Assembly: GCF_947496075.1 (NCBI RefSeq)
Contig: NZ_CANMBJ010000007.1
Span: 1 to 64,000, forward strand
DNA: 64,000 nucleotides
Reading direction: 5' to 3'
DNA from: an uncultured Tateyamaria sp.
Lineage (GTDB): Bacteria; Pseudomonadota; Alphaproteobacteria; Rhodobacterales; Rhodobacteraceae
Part shown: in pieces, positions 8,571 through 17,735 of the stretch
Position numbering within the stretch: the stretch's first letter is position 1
Layout of the letters: every line of letters begins with the position of its first letter
The notes under the pieces: generated by a model
Told to the model about the DNA's origin: nothing
The model's database searches: none
What the model saw: the letters and a program-made list of their open reading frames with translations, nothing else
Translations under genes and position numbers: made by a program

Positions 8571-9165
8571 CAACTCATTCGATAGATCCCAGCCGGGCAT
8601 CCAGCCCGACCGGCGCCCGATCGTCCAGGGTTCCGCACGTTCGAGCAAATTACGAAGTGCGGAATCAAGGCCGCCGACCGCCGCGCCATCCATAGCCTGA
8701 CAGGTGATTTGGCAGCGCCAAATCTGCCGAGAAGGGACAGGCCACCCCCGGGCCTGTCGATTGGGTGATGTCAGCGCGTCGCTCGGATCGAAGATGTACT
8801 TGGCTGCCATAAAGCATTGCAGAACAGGGGTTGGGTCGACAGACCGTGGCCTGCCGATGGCGGGGCTTGGTGCTGCGATGAATAGAGTTTTTCGTATACA
8901 TGTCTGGAAACGTGGAAACGACAGCGCATCACTGGGATTGATAGACCATGGCCTGTCGGTGGCGCGGCTTGGCACAGTGTGGCCGATCATCCCCCGGCTT
9001 CCGCACATGCTCGGCTGAAACTGCCATTTGGTCGGCTCTTAAATCCGCCTTCCCTTTGGCGTTCGTCACATCGCTATGTGAACAGAAAATGTTTCCTGAG
9101 TCTGGCGGTAGCTATCCGCCGCGATGCCGTTAAGGTGTTCTCAACAGCATCGAGAGGCTCAGACC
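8571..9165. other. Non-coding stretch with inverted and direct repeats
   Basis: No convincing gene is seen. TTCCGCAC (8631-8638) is inverted as GTGCGGAA (8657-8664). A segment of about 40 bases at 8832-8870, around AGACCGTGGCCTGCCGATGG, recurs in the same orientation at 8933-8972 (AGACCATGGCCTGTCGGTGG). A shorter phrase, CAGCGCGTCGCTCGGAT near 8771, recurs as CAGCGCATCACTGGGAT near 8922. The stretch looks like layers of decayed repeats. Confidence 0.55.
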
Positions 9166-9354
9166 ATGAAACACGTCCCCAAGCCGACCACCGACGAAGA
9201 CCTGATCAAAGCGTTCCTTGACAAGGGCGGCGAGGTCAAAAAGGGCAAGACTAAGCCGATGCCGGACGGGCTGGGCCTGTCCAACAACCAGTGGGGCAAC
9301 AAACTGACGAAAGAGGAAAAGGCGGCCAAGAAGGCAGCCGAGACGCCGAAATAG
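9166..9354 (+). CDS. Small lysine-rich protein, 62 aa
   Basis: The product (MKHVPKPTTDEDLIKAFLDK ... EEKAAKKAAETPK) is hydrophilic, about one quarter Lys, with a central PMPDGLGLSNNQW. GAGAGG lies about nine bases before the ATG. It may be a small cytosolic or nucleic-acid-binding protein, but no family is recognised. Confidence 0.55.
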   Translation: MKHVPKPTTDEDLIKAFLDKGGEVKKGKTKPMPDGLGLSNNQWGNKLTKEEKAAKKAAETPK

Positions 9355-9532
9355 GGCGCTTGCGCGATTGAGCTTTGTCCATGGGCGCATTTCGGTTCGC
9401 CGCTCACCTCCATCCAAGGTTCGACGGTACGGATCGTTTTTCCTCTGCAACACCCGTCTTAATGCCACCATCGACCGCACGCGCATGGCGCCTTGGACGA
9501 CAGTTTATCCCAAAGCGTGTGACGGAATGTAA

Positions 9533-9551
9533 GGCGGACCTGTGGTCCGCC
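9533..9551. terminator. Perfect hairpin at the 3' side of the carbonic anhydrase gene
   Basis: GGCGGACC (9533-9540) pairs with GGTCCGCC (9544-9551) over TGT, eight bases after the minus-strand stop codon. No T-run is present in either direction. It could stabilise the 3' end of that message or terminate with Rho's help. The bases 9355-9532 hold nothing else I can recognise. Confidence 0.45.
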
Positions 9552-9558
9552 ATCCCCC

Positions 9559-10416
9559 TTAGCTATCGATGTTCGAAATCAGGTCCGGGTTGATCACCAG
9601 ATTGCGCACGCCGTGCCCTTTGCGCTCATCAAAGATATTGTCCGCGAACCATGCCGCGATGCTGCCGATATGGACCTTTTGCACTCGGGGTCGGACGCTC
9701 CAAGACACCTGGATGGGCGAGCCTTTCTCGTTGTAGCTGGGGCCGGTGGTCGAGCCTGCATAGGTGATGGGCGTGCCGGTATCGGAGGGGATGTTCAGCG
9801 CTTGATGGTAGCCGTCCACCATACCGACCTCGGTCAGGTCCACGAAATCGGCGGCGGTTTCGTCATTCACCAGCACGAACACCTGCGTTTCCACGCGCAG
9901 CTGTGGGTTGATGATCGCCTCGCTCAGGCACGAGGCGAGGGTGGGGCCGGGGTCTACCAGTGCGGTGGTGTGGACGTAGTGGACTTCGATCGTGTCGCCC
10001 GGTTCCAGCGCGCCGTTCTTGCCTACGGGTCCGACGGGGTAGTCGACGGGGGCAAGTTCAGCCTCGGTCAGTTCGCCGTCATAAGCAAAGCCGGTGTTGT
10101 AGCCCTTGCCATCGCCGTTGCCGATATAGGTGGTGAATTCACCGCCCGAATGCTCGGCCCCTTCGTGGAAGTGGATGTTGCACAGGTTCATCTGTGCATA
10201 TGCGGGCGCGGTCTCGAATGTGCGGGCATTGTCGCCAGTCAGCGTATTGAGATCGCGTGGTGCCTGTGGGCCGTATCCCTTGCCCGCAGTCTCGGCTGCC
10301 AAGGCCGCGCGTTGGGCGGCGATCACGTCATCGCTGACGGGGCCGCCCTCTGCGAGAAGCAGCGAGGGTGAAACGAGCAGGGCGGTCGTTGACAGGGCAA
10401 AGCGCGATAGGGGCAT
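9559..10416 (-). CDS. Delta-class carbonic anhydrase, exported
   Basis: This 285-residue protein has a signal peptide (MPLSRFALSTTALLVSPSLLLA). The hallmark NLCNIHFHEGAEHSGGEF lies at residues 77-94, supplying His82, His84 and His89, with IEVHYVH (His146, His149) further on; Cys79 and Cys163 could form a disulfide. This pattern matches bacterial relatives of the diatom delta-carbonic anhydrase TWCA1, which hydrates CO2 at a zinc site. Export implies periplasmic conversion of CO2 and bicarbonate. It stands alone on the minus strand inside the rplP-rpmC gap. Confidence 0.8.
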   Translation of the reverse strand: MPLSRFALSTTALLVSPSLLLAEGGPVSDDVIAAQRAALAAETAGKGYGPQAPRDLNTLTGDNARTFETAPAYAQMNLCNIHFHEGAEHSGGEFTTYIGNGDGKGYNTGFAYDGELTEAELAPVDYPVGPVGKNGALEPGDTIEVHYVHTTALVDPGPTLASCLSEAIINPQLRVETQVFVLVNDETAADFVDLTEVGMVDGYHQALNIPSDTGTPITYAGSTTGPSYNEKGSPIQVSWSVRPRVQKVHIGSIAAWFADNIFDERKGHGVRNLVINPDLISNIDS

Positions 10417-10518
10417 AAAGGTCGTCCTCCGAAATCAAAGTACTGTTTTCAGAGAATATGTTCGACCTTGGGTTGTGGCCAGTCTGGTTCGCGGACTTGG
10501 GCTGACAGTTTCGTGATC

Positions 10519-11136
10519 CTATTCCCAGCCGTAGTTGAAGCTGACCGACACGCGTTCGTCCTCGGCCATATTCATGGGCACCTCGTGCCGCAACCAGCTT
10601 TCCCAGAGCAGCACATCGCCCACGGATGGTTTGGCGTAGTGGAACTGCTGCAAATCCTCGGGCGCGTCCTTGGTGCGGCCCGGTGAGGCCATCATCATTG
10701 GCAGGCGCGGGTCTTCGAGTTTCAGCGCGCTGGTGCCGTCGGGCATCGCCACGTAGGTCGTGCCGGAGATCACCGAGTGGGGGTGGATGTGGCCGGTGTG
10801 GATGCCGCCCTCGGGCAGGATGTTGATCCAGATGCTGTCGAGCTTCAGCGCCTTGTCGCCCAGATCGAAGGCCAGTTCCTTGGCGAACGCCGCGACGTGT
10901 GCGTCGAGCGCCTTGACCAGATCGGCGAAGATCGGGAAGCGCCAGGGCAGGTCGTCCAGCGAGGCATAGGAGGTGTAGCCGGGATAGCCTTCGGCCTCAC
11001 ACCAGCCGTGGCCTGCCTCGTCATCCTCGGCGATGGCGTAGCAGTGTTGTTCCAGCTCGTCCGGGTCGACCTTGGGGTCAAATTCGGAGAGGGGCGCGTG
11101 ATAGAGGCGGGTGGCGAAGAGGGATGTGATTTTCAT
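10519..11136 (-). CDS. Putative 2OG-Fe(II) oxygenase (TIGR02466-like)
   Basis: This 205-residue protein has WINILPEGGIHTGHIHPHS at 103-121, giving a His cluster (113, 116, 118, 120), and LLWESWLRHEVPMN with His184 and ERVSVSFNY with Arg195, the order of metal and 2-oxoglutarate ligands in the TIGR02466/PF13759 family. The substrate is unknown; relatives are often linked to phage or cyanophage genomes. It is 102 bases before the carbonic anhydrase on the same strand, but shared transcription is not evident. Confidence 0.75.
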   Translation of the reverse strand: MKITSLFATRLYHAPLSEFDPKVDPDELEQHCYAIAEDDEAGHGWCEAEGYPGYTSYASLDDLPWRFPIFADLVKALDAHVAAFAKELAFDLGDKALKLDSIWINILPEGGIHTGHIHPHSVISGTTYVAMPDGTSALKLEDPRLPMMMASPGRTKDAPEDLQQFHYAKPSVGDVLLWESWLRHEVPMNMAEDERVSVSFNYGWE

Positions 11137-11193
11137 TTCGGCTCAATATCGCGGAACGCACCATTGAGCCAGTGCGAGATCGCGTGGCATCGA

Positions 11194-12285
11194 CTACGCA
11201 ATCGGTGTCAAGGCTGGCACCTGATCCCCCACAAACTCCACATCATTCCACGTGACATCGGTCGCACCGGAAAGCGTCACAGTGATTTCTTCGGTTTGCT
11301 GATCCGCGGTTTCATAGACAAGGATCAATTGCGTGTCCGTTGTGCCGGAGCGGTTCACTACTTCCTCCAGGCGTGCCTCGGCCAACGTGCTGCTATCGGT
11401 AACCGCATCTGCATCAATTGAAAGGGTGTCCACACCGTTCTCAAAGTCTTCGATCCTGAACAATCCCAAACGAGAGTTGCTACCTTGTGGAAACCCATTT
11501 TGATCGACATTTTCGACGACCATACTGCTACCTGTGGCTATCGTTTCATGTGTGCGGATCACAAACGTATCTTCGCCTTCGCCGCCTGAAGCGACGATAT
11601 CGTCGGCTAAGCCTGGGTCTTCGCTCGAAACTGCGCGAACGCTTGTCATCACGATTGTATCGTTACCGGCGCCTCCATGACCCACTTCGACAAAGCCCGT
11701 GGTACTGCTGCTCGGTCCGTTCACATAAATCAGGTCGTCTCCATCGCCTCCGTAAAGATTCAAGTTGTCACTGGCGCTTGAATTGTATGGTGCGGTTCCA
11801 GGCGGTCCCGATTGAAGCGTGTCATTGCCTTCGCCGCCATAGGCATTCATCACGTCACCGTCAGATGTGATGTCGATCAGATCATCGCCTGCATCACCAA
11901 AAACGTCAGAACCTGCACCGCGCACAGTGATCGTGTCGTTACCATCACCTCCATGAACTGATGAACTGTCGAGGTTCAAGTCGATCAAGTCGTCTCCAGC
12001 ACCAGTAGAAACCGAGGCTTGGAATGCATCAAACGCGAGGGTTCCAGATCCTAGGATCATGTCGTCACCTGCGCCGGTTTCGAGTGATACGTCATTCGTG
12101 CCACCCGTAATGGACACTGTATCGTTGCCGTCTGTACCGGTGAACGAACCGCTTGTGGAGATATCGAGTTCCGTCCCTTCAACCTCGTCATCCGCTGGCT
12201 CGGTCGTGTCATCGTCTTCATCATTGCTGAAGACCACGAGCGCGCCTGCCATTCCGAACAGGGCCAACAGCGCCAGAGCACCCAT
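11194..12285 (-). CDS. RTX-type calcium-binding repeat protein with N-terminal anchor
   Basis: The 363-residue product begins with one hydrophobic segment (MGALALLALFGMAGALVVF) and an Asp/Glu-rich linker. It then carries seven or more RTX-type nonapeptides (HGGDGNDTI, YGGEGNDTL, YGGDGDDLI, HGGAGNDTI, SGGEGEDTF) that form Ca-binding beta-rolls. A C-terminal domain of about 100 residues follows. The minus-strand AGAAGGG supports the start. Type I secretion is usual for RTX proteins, but the N-terminal segment would more simply make this one membrane-anchored and outward-facing. Confidence 0.8.
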   Translation of the reverse strand: MGALALLALFGMAGALVVFSNDEDDDTTEPADDEVEGTELDISTSGSFTGTDGNDTVSITGGTNDVSLETGAGDDMILGSGTLAFDAFQASVSTGAGDDLIDLNLDSSSVHGGDGNDTITVRGAGSDVFGDAGDDLIDITSDGDVMNAYGGEGNDTLQSGPPGTAPYNSSASDNLNLYGGDGDDLIYVNGPSSSTTGFVEVGHGGAGNDTIVMTSVRAVSSEDPGLADDIVASGGEGEDTFVIRTHETIATGSSMVVENVDQNGFPQGSNSRLGLFRIEDFENGVDTLSIDADAVTDSSTLAEARLEEVVNRSGTTDTQLILVYETADQQTEEITVTLSGATDVTWNDVEFVGDQVPALTPIA

Positions 12286-12394
12286 ACCATTTCCCTTCTA
12301 ATTTTTTAGTGTACGGTATGAGGTGACGCCAAATAGTGTCAATTAGGTGCAGAGCCGTGTGGCTATGCAGTGTTGCGAAAGTGTCAAAACCCCC

Positions 12395-12423
12395 TTGCCA
12401 TAAGCGCATTGCCCCCATATACG
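12395..12423 (+). promoter_or_regulatory. Sigma-70-like promoter for the rpmC block
   Basis: TTGCCA (12395-12400) and TATACG (12418-12423) are separated by 17 bases, ideal spacing for the housekeeping sigma factor. Transcription would start near 12430 and give a leader of about 75 bases before rpmC. It follows the inserted minus-strand genes, so it could restart the ribosomal operon. Confidence 0.65.
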
Positions 12424-12503
12424 GCCCCTCTATTCACCCACTCCACGGGAATCGGTGTCACGTCTTTGGCGGCACCCTCGTGATGTTGAAAAGGAAAATG
12501 GCG

Positions 12504-12704
12504 ATGAACGCCCAGGAACTTCGGGATAAAACCCCGGACCAGCTGCGTGATGAGCTGGCAAATCTGAAGAAAGAAGCCTTTAACCTGCGTTTCCAGCAGG
12601 CCACAGGTCAGCTTGAGAACCCGGCGCGTCTGCGCTCGGTCCGTCGTGACGCTGCGCGCGTCAAGACGATCCTCAACGAACAAGCCGCCAAAGCGGCCGA
12701 ATAA
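12504..12704 (+). CDS. rpmC: 50S ribosomal protein L29
   Basis: This 66-residue protein starts [20 protein letters not shown], as in related L29 proteins. The ATG at 12504 is eight bases after AGGA; the ATG at 12498 is only two bases after it. L29 lies at the tunnel exit with L23. It is normally coupled to rplP but here opens a separate transcription unit. Confidence 0.95.
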   Translation: MNAQELRDKTPDQLRDELANLKKEAFNLRFQQATGQLENPARLRSVRRDAARVKTILNEQAAKAAE

Positions 12705-12716
12705 GGAGAGCACGAA

Positions 12717-12947
12717 ATGCCAAAGCGTATCCTGTCTGGCGTCGTGACTTCCGACGCAAATGCCCAAACAGTCACCGTGTCCGTCGAGCGCCGCTTTACG
12801 CACCCGGTTCTGAAAAAGACCATTCGTAAGTCCAAGAAGTACCGGGCGCACGATGAAAAGAATGCCTTCAAGGTCGGTGACACCGTTCGCATCATTGAAT
12901 GCGCGCCGAAATCGAAGACAAAACGCTGGGAGGTGCTGGAGGCCTAA
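12717..12947 (+). CDS. rpsQ: 30S ribosomal protein S17
   Basis: This 76-residue protein ([20 protein letters not shown]) has S17's OB fold pattern and conserved [20 protein letters not shown]17 is an early-binding 16S rRNA protein. A TAAGGAGAG links it to rpmC. An 81-base gap separates it from rplN. Confidence 0.97.
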   Translation: MPKRILSGVVTSDANAQTVTVSVERRFTHPVLKKTIRKSKKYRAHDEKNAFKVGDTVRIIECAPKSKTKRWEVLEA

Positions 12948-13028
12948 GCCCCCAGCGCTTTCGCGCATTAATCGAAACCCTGGGGATCAGGCGAACGCAT
13001 CAGCCCCCCAAAGGTCGGGAGACACCAA

Positions 13029-13397
13029 ATGATCCAGATGCAGACAAACCTGGATGTTGCTGACAACAGCGGCGCGCGCCGCGTTCAGTGCATCAAGGTT
13101 CTGGGTGGTTCCAAGCGTAAATACGCATCCGTCGGCGACGTCATTGTCGTGTCGGTCAAGGAAGCCATCCCACGTGGTCGCGTAAAGAAAGGTGACGTCC
13201 GCAAGGCCGTCGTCGTACGCACCGCCAAAGAAGTGCGTCGTGAAGATGGCACCGCCATCCGCTTCGACCGCAACGCAGCCGTTATTCTGAATAACAACAA
13301 CGAGCCCGTCGGCACCCGTATCTTTGGGCCCGTCGTTCGTGAGCTGCGCGGCAAGAACTTCATGAAAATCATCTCGCTGGCTCCGGAGGTGCTCTGA
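13029..13397 (+). CDS. rplN: 50S ribosomal protein L14
   Basis: This 122-residue protein starts [20 protein letters not shown], the L14 signature, and keeps the [15 protein letters not shown] core. L14 sits at the subunit interface and binds the silencing factor RsfS. It shares one base with the rplX start. Confidence 0.98.
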   Translation: MIQMQTNLDVADNSGARRVQCIKVLGGSKRKYASVGDVIVVSVKEAIPRGRVKKGDVRKAVVVRTAKEVRREDGTAIRFDRNAAVILNNNNEPVGTRIFGPVVRELRGKNFMKIISLAPEVL

Positions 13398-13702
13398 TGG
13401 CTGCGAAACTGAAAAAAGGCGACAAGGTCGTCGTGCTTACGGGCAAGGACAAGGGCAAGGAAGGCACCATTTCTTCCGTGAACCCATCTGCCAACAAAGC
13501 AGTTGTTGATGGTGTGAACATCGCGATCCGCGCCACACGTCAAAGCCAGGAAAGCCAAGGCGGCCGCATCCCCAAAGCGATGCCTGTCGACCTGAGCAAC
13601 CTGGCCCTGCTGGACGCGAATGGCAAACCCACCCGCGTTGGTTTCAAAATGGACGGCGACAAGAAAGTGCGCTTTGCCAAGACAACAGGGGACGTGATCT
13701 GA
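13397..13702 (+). CDS. rplX: 50S ribosomal protein L24
   Basis: This 101-residue protein has the KOW motif ([20 protein letters not shown]) at residues 4-23. L24 starts 50S assembly by binding the 5' part of 23S rRNA. Start and stop codons overlap those of its neighbours by one base. Confidence 0.98.
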   Translation: MAAKLKKGDKVVVLTGKDKGKEGTISSVNPSANKAVVDGVNIAIRATRQSQESQGGRIPKAMPVDLSNLALLDANGKPTRVGFKMDGDKKVRFAKTTGDVI

Positions 13703-14265
13703 TGCTTGACACAGCAAACTACACCCCGCGCCTGAAGGCCCAGTTCAAGGACAGCATCCGCGCTGCCATGAAAGAGGAATTCGGCTACAAGAACGACATG
13801 CAGATCCCGCGTCTGGACAAGATCGTTCTGAACATCGGCTGCGGTGCTGAAGCTGTCCGTGACAGCAAGAAAGCCAAATCCGCACAGGAAGACCTGACCG
13901 CCATCGCCGGTCAAAAGGCATTGACCACGAAAGCCAAGAAATCCATCGCGGGTTTCCGGGTGCGTGAGGACATGCCCTTGGGTGCCAAAGTCACCCTGCG
14001 CGGCGACCGCATGTATGAATTCCTGGACCGTCTGGTCACCATCGCGCTGCCCCGCGTCCGCGACTTCCGCGGCGTCTCCGGTAGCTCCTTTGATGGCCGT
14101 GGCAACTATGCCATGGGCATGAAAGAGCACATCGTCTTCCCCGAGATCGACTTTGACAAAGTCGACGAGACCTGGGGGATGGACATCGTGATCACCACGA
14201 CTGCCGAAACCGATGCCGAGGCAAAATCCTTGCTGAAGCATTTCAACATGCCCTTCAACTCGTAA
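13702..14265 (+). CDS. rplE: 50S ribosomal protein L5
   Basis: This 187-residue protein has L5's [19 protein letters not shown] and [18 protein letters not shown] motifs. L5 binds 5S rRNA with L18 and contacts the P-site tRNA. Seventeen bases containing GAGGAAA separate it from rpsN. Confidence 0.98.
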   Translation: MLDTANYTPRLKAQFKDSIRAAMKEEFGYKNDMQIPRLDKIVLNIGCGAEAVRDSKKAKSAQEDLTAIAGQKALTTKAKKSIAGFRVREDMPLGAKVTLRGDRMYEFLDRLVTIALPRVRDFRGVSGSSFDGRGNYAMGMKEHIVFPEIDFDKVDETWGMDIVITTTAETDAEAKSLLKHFNMPFNS

Positions 14266-14282
14266 GCGCAGAGGAAAAAGAT

Positions 14283-14588
14283 ATGGCTAAAAAATCCATG
14301 ATCGCGCGCGAAGTGAAGCGCGAGAAGCTGGTGAAGAAGTACGCCGCCAAGCGTGCGGAGCTTAAAGCAATCATCAGCGACGAAACCAAACCGATGGAAG
14401 AGCGTTTCCGCGCCTCGCTGAAGCTGGCAAAACTGCCCCGCAACAGCTCGGCCACGCGTCTTCACAACCGCTGCCAGCTGACCGGTCGTCCGCATGCGTA
14501 TTATCGCAAGCTGAAGATCAGCCGGATCGCGCTGCGGGACCTTGGCTCGCAAGGCCAGATCCCCGGCATGGTGAAATCGAGCTGGTAA
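14283..14588 (+). CDS. rpsN: 30S ribosomal protein S14 (zinc-free type)
   Basis: This 101-residue protein starts [20 protein letters not shown] and contains [15 protein letters not shown]. It lacks the CXXC pairs of the shorter zinc-binding S14, so it is the long C-minus form usual in Proteobacteria. It sits between rplE and rpsH as in the standard spc order. Confidence 0.98.
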   Translation: MAKKSMIAREVKREKLVKKYAAKRAELKAIISDETKPMEERFRASLKLAKLPRNSSATRLHNRCQLTGRPHAYYRKLKISRIALRDLGSQGQIPGMVKSSW

Positions 14589-14602
14589 GGGAGAGATAAG
14601 TT

Positions 14603-14995
14603 ATGAACGATCCTATCGGCGATATGCTCACCCGCATCCGTAACAGCCAAATGCGTGGCAAATCCGTGGTTGAGACGCCTGCGTCCAAACTGCGTGTGCG
14701 CGTTCTGGAAGTGCTGGCGGACGAGGGTTACATCCGTGGCTTCGAAGAAACCACCGGTGCCAACGGCCACCCGGCCATCGAAATCAGCCTCAAGTACTAT
14801 GAAGGCGAGCCTGTGATCCGCGAGCTTAAGCGCGTGTCCAAGCCCGGCCGTCGTGTGTACATGGGTGTGGGCGACATCCCGCAGGTCCGTCAGGGTCTGG
14901 GTGTGTCGATTGTCTCCACCTCCAAGGGCGTGATGTCGGATGCAAACGCACGCAGCCAGAATGTTGGCGGCGAAGTGCTTTGCACGATCTTCTAA
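14603..14995 (+). CDS. rpsH: 30S ribosomal protein S8
   Basis: This 130-residue protein begins [20 protein letters not shown] and has the STSKGVMSD motif near its C-terminus. S8 binds the central domain of 16S rRNA; in Escherichia coli it also represses the spc operon. GGGAGAG precedes the ATG. Confidence 0.98.
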   Translation: MNDPIGDMLTRIRNSQMRGKSVVETPASKLRVRVLEVLADEGYIRGFEETTGANGHPAIEISLKYYEGEPVIRELKRVSKPGRRVYMGVGDIPQVRQGLGVSIVSTSKGVMSDANARSQNVGGEVLCTIF

Positions 14996-15007
14996 GGAGA
15001 ACAGCAG

Positions 15008-15541
15008 ATGTCTCGTATTGGTAAAAAACCGGTCGATCTGCCCTCGGGTGTCTCCGCATCCGTCTCCGGTCAGACGATCGAAGTGAAAGGCCCCAAGGGG
15101 ACCCGCAGCTTCACCGCCACCGACGACGTGACCCTCAATGTTGAGGACAACGTTGTTACCATCGTGCCCCGCGGCAAGTCCAAGCGCGCGCGCCAGCAGT
15201 GGGGCATGTCCCGCACGCAGGTGCAGAACTGCGTGACCGGCGTGACCGAAGGGTTCAAGAAAGAGCTGGAGATCCAAGGTGTGGGTTACCGGGCGCAGAT
15301 GCAGGGCAACACCCTGAAACTGAACCTTGGCCTGTCCCACGATGTGGATTTCGTAGCACCCGAGGGTGTCACAGTGACCGCGCCCAAGCAGACCGAGATT
15401 GTTGTCGAAGGTATCGACCAGCAACAGGTCGGCGAAGTGGCCGCGAAAATCCGCGAGTGGCGCAAGCCCGAGCCCTACAAGGGCAAAGGCATCCGCTACA
15501 AGGGCGAGTTCATCTTCCGTAAGGAAGGCAAGAAGAAGTAA
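15008..15541 (+). CDS. rplF: 50S ribosomal protein L6
   Basis: This 177-residue protein has the two-domain L6 pattern and the conserved C-terminal motif [21 protein letters not shown]6 lies near the factor-binding site of the 50S subunit. AAGGAGA before the ATG and an eleven-base gap to rplR are typical. Confidence 0.98.
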   Translation: MSRIGKKPVDLPSGVSASVSGQTIEVKGPKGTRSFTATDDVTLNVEDNVVTIVPRGKSKRARQQWGMSRTQVQNCVTGVTEGFKKELEIQGVGYRAQMQGNTLKLNLGLSHDVDFVAPEGVTVTAPKQTEIVVEGIDQQQVGEVAAKIREWRKPEPYKGKGIRYKGEFIFRKEGKKK

Positions 15542-15552
15542 GGACCAGACAG

Positions 15553-15912
15553 ATGGCAAACAGCAAACGGACCCTGTTCCTCAAGCGCCGCCTGCGCGTC
15601 CGGAACAAACTTCGCAAGGTCAACGCCGGGCGTCCCCGCCTGAGCGTGCACCGTTCCAACAAGAACATCAGCGTGCAGCTGATCGACGATGTGAACGGCG
15701 TGACCCTGGCCTCGGCTTCGACCCTGGAAAAGGATCTGGGCGTCGTGGGCAAGAACAACGTGGAAGCCGCCACCAAGGTGGGCACTGCGATTGCCGAGCG
15801 CGCGAAGAAAGCTGGTGTGGACGAAGCATATTTCGACCGCGGTGGTTTCCTCTTTCATGGCAAGGTGAAGGCTCTGGCCGACGCTGCGCGTGAAGGCGGT
15901 CTGAAGATCTAA
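15553..15912 (+). CDS. rplR: 50S ribosomal protein L18
   Basis: This 119-residue protein has [19 protein letters not shown] and the C-terminal [20 protein letters not shown] typical of L18, which carries 5S rRNA into the 50S subunit with L5. It is followed by an unusually long 104-base gap before rpsE. Confidence 0.98.
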   Translation: MANSKRTLFLKRRLRVRNKLRKVNAGRPRLSVHRSNKNISVQLIDDVNGVTLASASTLEKDLGVVGKNNVEAATKVGTAIAERAKKAGVDEAYFDRGGFLFHGKVKALADAAREGGLKI

Positions 15913-15920
15913 GACCCTGA

Positions 15921-15940
15921 GAGGGGCGGCGACGCCCCTC
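15921..15940 (+). other. Hairpin in the rplR-rpsE spacer
   Basis: GAGGGGCG (15921-15928) pairs with CGCCCCTC (15933-15940) over GCGA. No T-run follows, so it is not a classical terminator. It may mark RNA processing or be a REP-like insertion in the longest spacer of this block. Confidence 0.5.
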
Positions 15941-16016
15941 CGATGATCCGGGGACCATTCCGGTCCACCAGGATTGAGTAGAACTGGCGCAAGCCACCAA
16001 TTCAAAGGATGTTCTG

Positions 16017-16592
16017 ATGGCAGAACGTGATAACCGCCGGGGCAACCGTCGCGACCGCGACGAGGCACCGGAATTTGCAGATCGCCTGGTTGCGATCAAC
16101 CGTGTGTCGAAAACCGTGAAGGGTGGTAAGCGCTTTGGTTTCGCCGCTCTTGTCGTTGTTGGCGACCAGAAGGGCCGCGTCGGCTTTGGCAAAGGTAAAG
16201 CGAAAGAGGTCCCCGAGGCCATTCGCAAAGCCACCGAGCAAGCCAAGCGCCAGATGATCCGCGTGCAACTGCGCGAAGGTCGGACGCTGCACCACGACAT
16301 GGAAGGTCGCCACGGCGCCGGCAAGGTCGTCATGCGCACCGCCCCTGAGGGTACTGGTATCATCGCCGGTGGTCCGATGCGTGCCGTATTTGAAATGCTG
16401 GGTGTGAAGGACGTTGTGTCCAAATCCATCGGCTCGCAGAACCCTTACAACATGATCCGCGCCACAATGGACGGCCTGCGCAAAGAGCAGTCGCCCCGTG
16501 GTGTTGCGCAGCGTCGTGGCAAGAAAGTCTCGGACATCCTGCCCAAGCGCGATGAAGCACCCGCTGCCGAAGCGGCAACCGAGGAGGCCTGA
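16017..16592 (+). CDS. rpsE: 30S ribosomal protein S5
   Basis: This 191-residue protein has the S5 double-stranded-RNA-binding domain ([20 protein letters not shown]) and [21 protein letters not shown]5 affects decoding accuracy. The Glu/Ala-rich C-terminal extension is common in alphaproteobacteria. Five bases separate it from rpmD. Confidence 0.98.
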   Translation: MAERDNRRGNRRDRDEAPEFADRLVAINRVSKTVKGGKRFGFAALVVVGDQKGRVGFGKGKAKEVPEAIRKATEQAKRQMIRVQLREGRTLHHDMEGRHGAGKVVMRTAPEGTGIIAGGPMRAVFEMLGVKDVVSKSIGSQNPYNMIRATMDGLRKEQSPRGVAQRRGKKVSDILPKRDEAPAAEAATEEA

Positions 16593-16597
16593 GTTCC

Positions 16598-16786
16598 ATG
16601 GCTAAGACAATCGTCGTCAAGCAGATCGGCTCCCCCATCCGTCGTCCCGCGAAACAACGCGCGACCCTGATCGGCCTGGGCTTGAACAAGATGCACAAAA
16701 CCCGCGAGCTGGAAGACACCCCTTCCGTGCGCGGCATGATCAACTCGATCCCTCACATGGTCGAGATCATCGAAGAGAAGGGCTAA
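16598..16786 (+). CDS. rpmD: 50S ribosomal protein L30
   Basis: This 62-residue protein starts [20 protein letters not shown] and carries the [20 protein letters not shown] motif of L30. It is the last gene of this block; rplO, normally next, is 3.4 kb away. Confidence 0.97.
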   Translation: MAKTIVVKQIGSPIRRPAKQRATLIGLGLNKMHKTRELEDTPSVRGMINSIPHMVEIIEEKG

Positions 16787-16819
16787 ACGCCCCGGACGGA
16801 TCGCAAGATCCTACTGAAC

Positions 16820-17482
16820 TTAGACGCCGCGCAGGACCTGCGCGGCGTTTTTCGTATGGCGTGGGACAAAGATTGGTGCGCGCGCCTGATGGGCACGCCC
16901 CAGCAGGATGGCTAGGACAATGGCCCCGTTCAGGACCCAAAGGTACAGCGGATAGGCCAGCAGCACCCAGTCCAGACCACCCACGGCGACGATGGCGAGT
17001 GTGGCCGCAACAAAGGACGCCGACCACGTGGTCAGTGTTTCGGTCTCGGGGCTGCGAAAGGCCTTGGTCACCGTGATGGCCCCGCCCATCATTGAAATGG
17101 TGATCGTGATGGCCAGCGCGTAGACAGCTGTTTCGGTCAGCGCCCAGGCCAGCACGCCCACGGCGGCTGCGGCCAGCACGCAGGCATCTGAGCGGTTCAG
17201 GAAGCCTCCGGTTCCGTGCTTGAGCGACAGAATGAAAATCAGCACTGTGCCGCCCACCTGTATGGCTGCGAACCAGAGCGATGCGCTGGCCCCTTCGTAG
17301 ATCTGGGACGCCAGCGCGATGCTGCCCAAAACAGACCAGATCATCCATGACGCGCGTTGCGGCCGTGTCCGACCCGACAGGGTGTCGAAGACATAGGGCA
17401 GATAGGCATAGGTGCTGAGCAATGCGGATGCGATCCCGATCAGCCATAGCAGGTTGGGATCCTGAAAGATGACGTCAAACAA
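16820..17482 (-). CDS. Seven-helix membrane protein, PQ-loop/SWEET-like (paralog 1)
   Basis: The 220-residue product has about seven hydrophobic segments (near 11-30, 42-62, 64-88, 98-118, 120-138, 150-170, 174-196). Each half carries a similar loop: TYAYLPYVFDTLSGRTRPQR and then MGGAITVTKAFRSPETETLT, as expected of two triple-helix bundles of the PQ-loop/SWEET type. That family call is inference. It is clearly homologous to the product of 19189-19884; both contain RTRP-RASW and SQIYEGA. Its last codons form the rpmD terminator stem. Confidence 0.7.
   Translation of the reverse strand: MFDVIFQDPNLLWLIGIASALLSTYAYLPYVFDTLSGRTRPQRASWMIWSVLGSIALASQIYEGASASLWFAAIQVGGTVLIFILSLKHGTGGFLNRSDACVLAAAAVGVLAWALTETAVYALAITITISMMGGAITVTKAFRSPETETLTTWSASFVAATLAIVAVGGLDWVLLAYPLYLWVLNGAIVLAILLGRAHQARAPIFVPRHTKNAAQVLRGV
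16824..16852 (+). terminator. Rho-independent terminator after rpmD, inside a convergent gene
   Basis: ACGCCGCGCAG (16824-16834) pairs with CTGCGCGGCGT (16838-16848) over GAC, and TTTTT ends at 16852. The whole stem also encodes the last residues of the minus-strand gene ending at 16820, so one sequence serves as both terminator and coding region. Confidence 0.85.
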
Positions 17483-17498
17483 TACCGTAGGTGTCCTG

Positions 17499-17530
17499 AA
17501 ATGCGCGCCCGGTTTGACCGGGCGCGGTTC
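17499..17530 (-). other. Hairpin upstream of the seven-helix gene
   Basis: GCGCCCGGT pairs with ACCGGGCGC over a TTG loop near 17503-17523, within the leader of the minus-strand gene that starts at 17482. It may be an attenuator or a terminator of upstream minus-strand transcription. The remaining bases up to 17735 show no gene. Confidence 0.4.
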
Positions 17531-17735
17531 CTTAAAAAATAAATTGCGGATGCCGATAATGTGGTTCGGCTGAAGTGTTATGGGGGGAGTAGACCCGACC
17601 CGCGCGTTTCACGCCAGTCCGGTTTTCCATACCTTCCCGTTTGGGTGGAGTAGGCGCAGGGACGTGCGATTTACTGGAAGGGCATCACCCCTTTTGGGTC
17701 CGTCCTCGAAGGCCAGGCCGACAGTCAGTGTTGGT

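Noticed and set aside
8187..9008. Minus-strand frame of 273 codons spanning the repeat-rich stretch
   Set aside because: It overlaps the supported 141-codon gene. The protein is low in structure, Pro/Arg-rich, and follows repeats, so it is likely chance.
14501..15559. Minus-strand frame of 352 codons opposite rpsH and rplF
   Set aside because: An antisense shadow over two ribosomal genes with no ribosome binding site.
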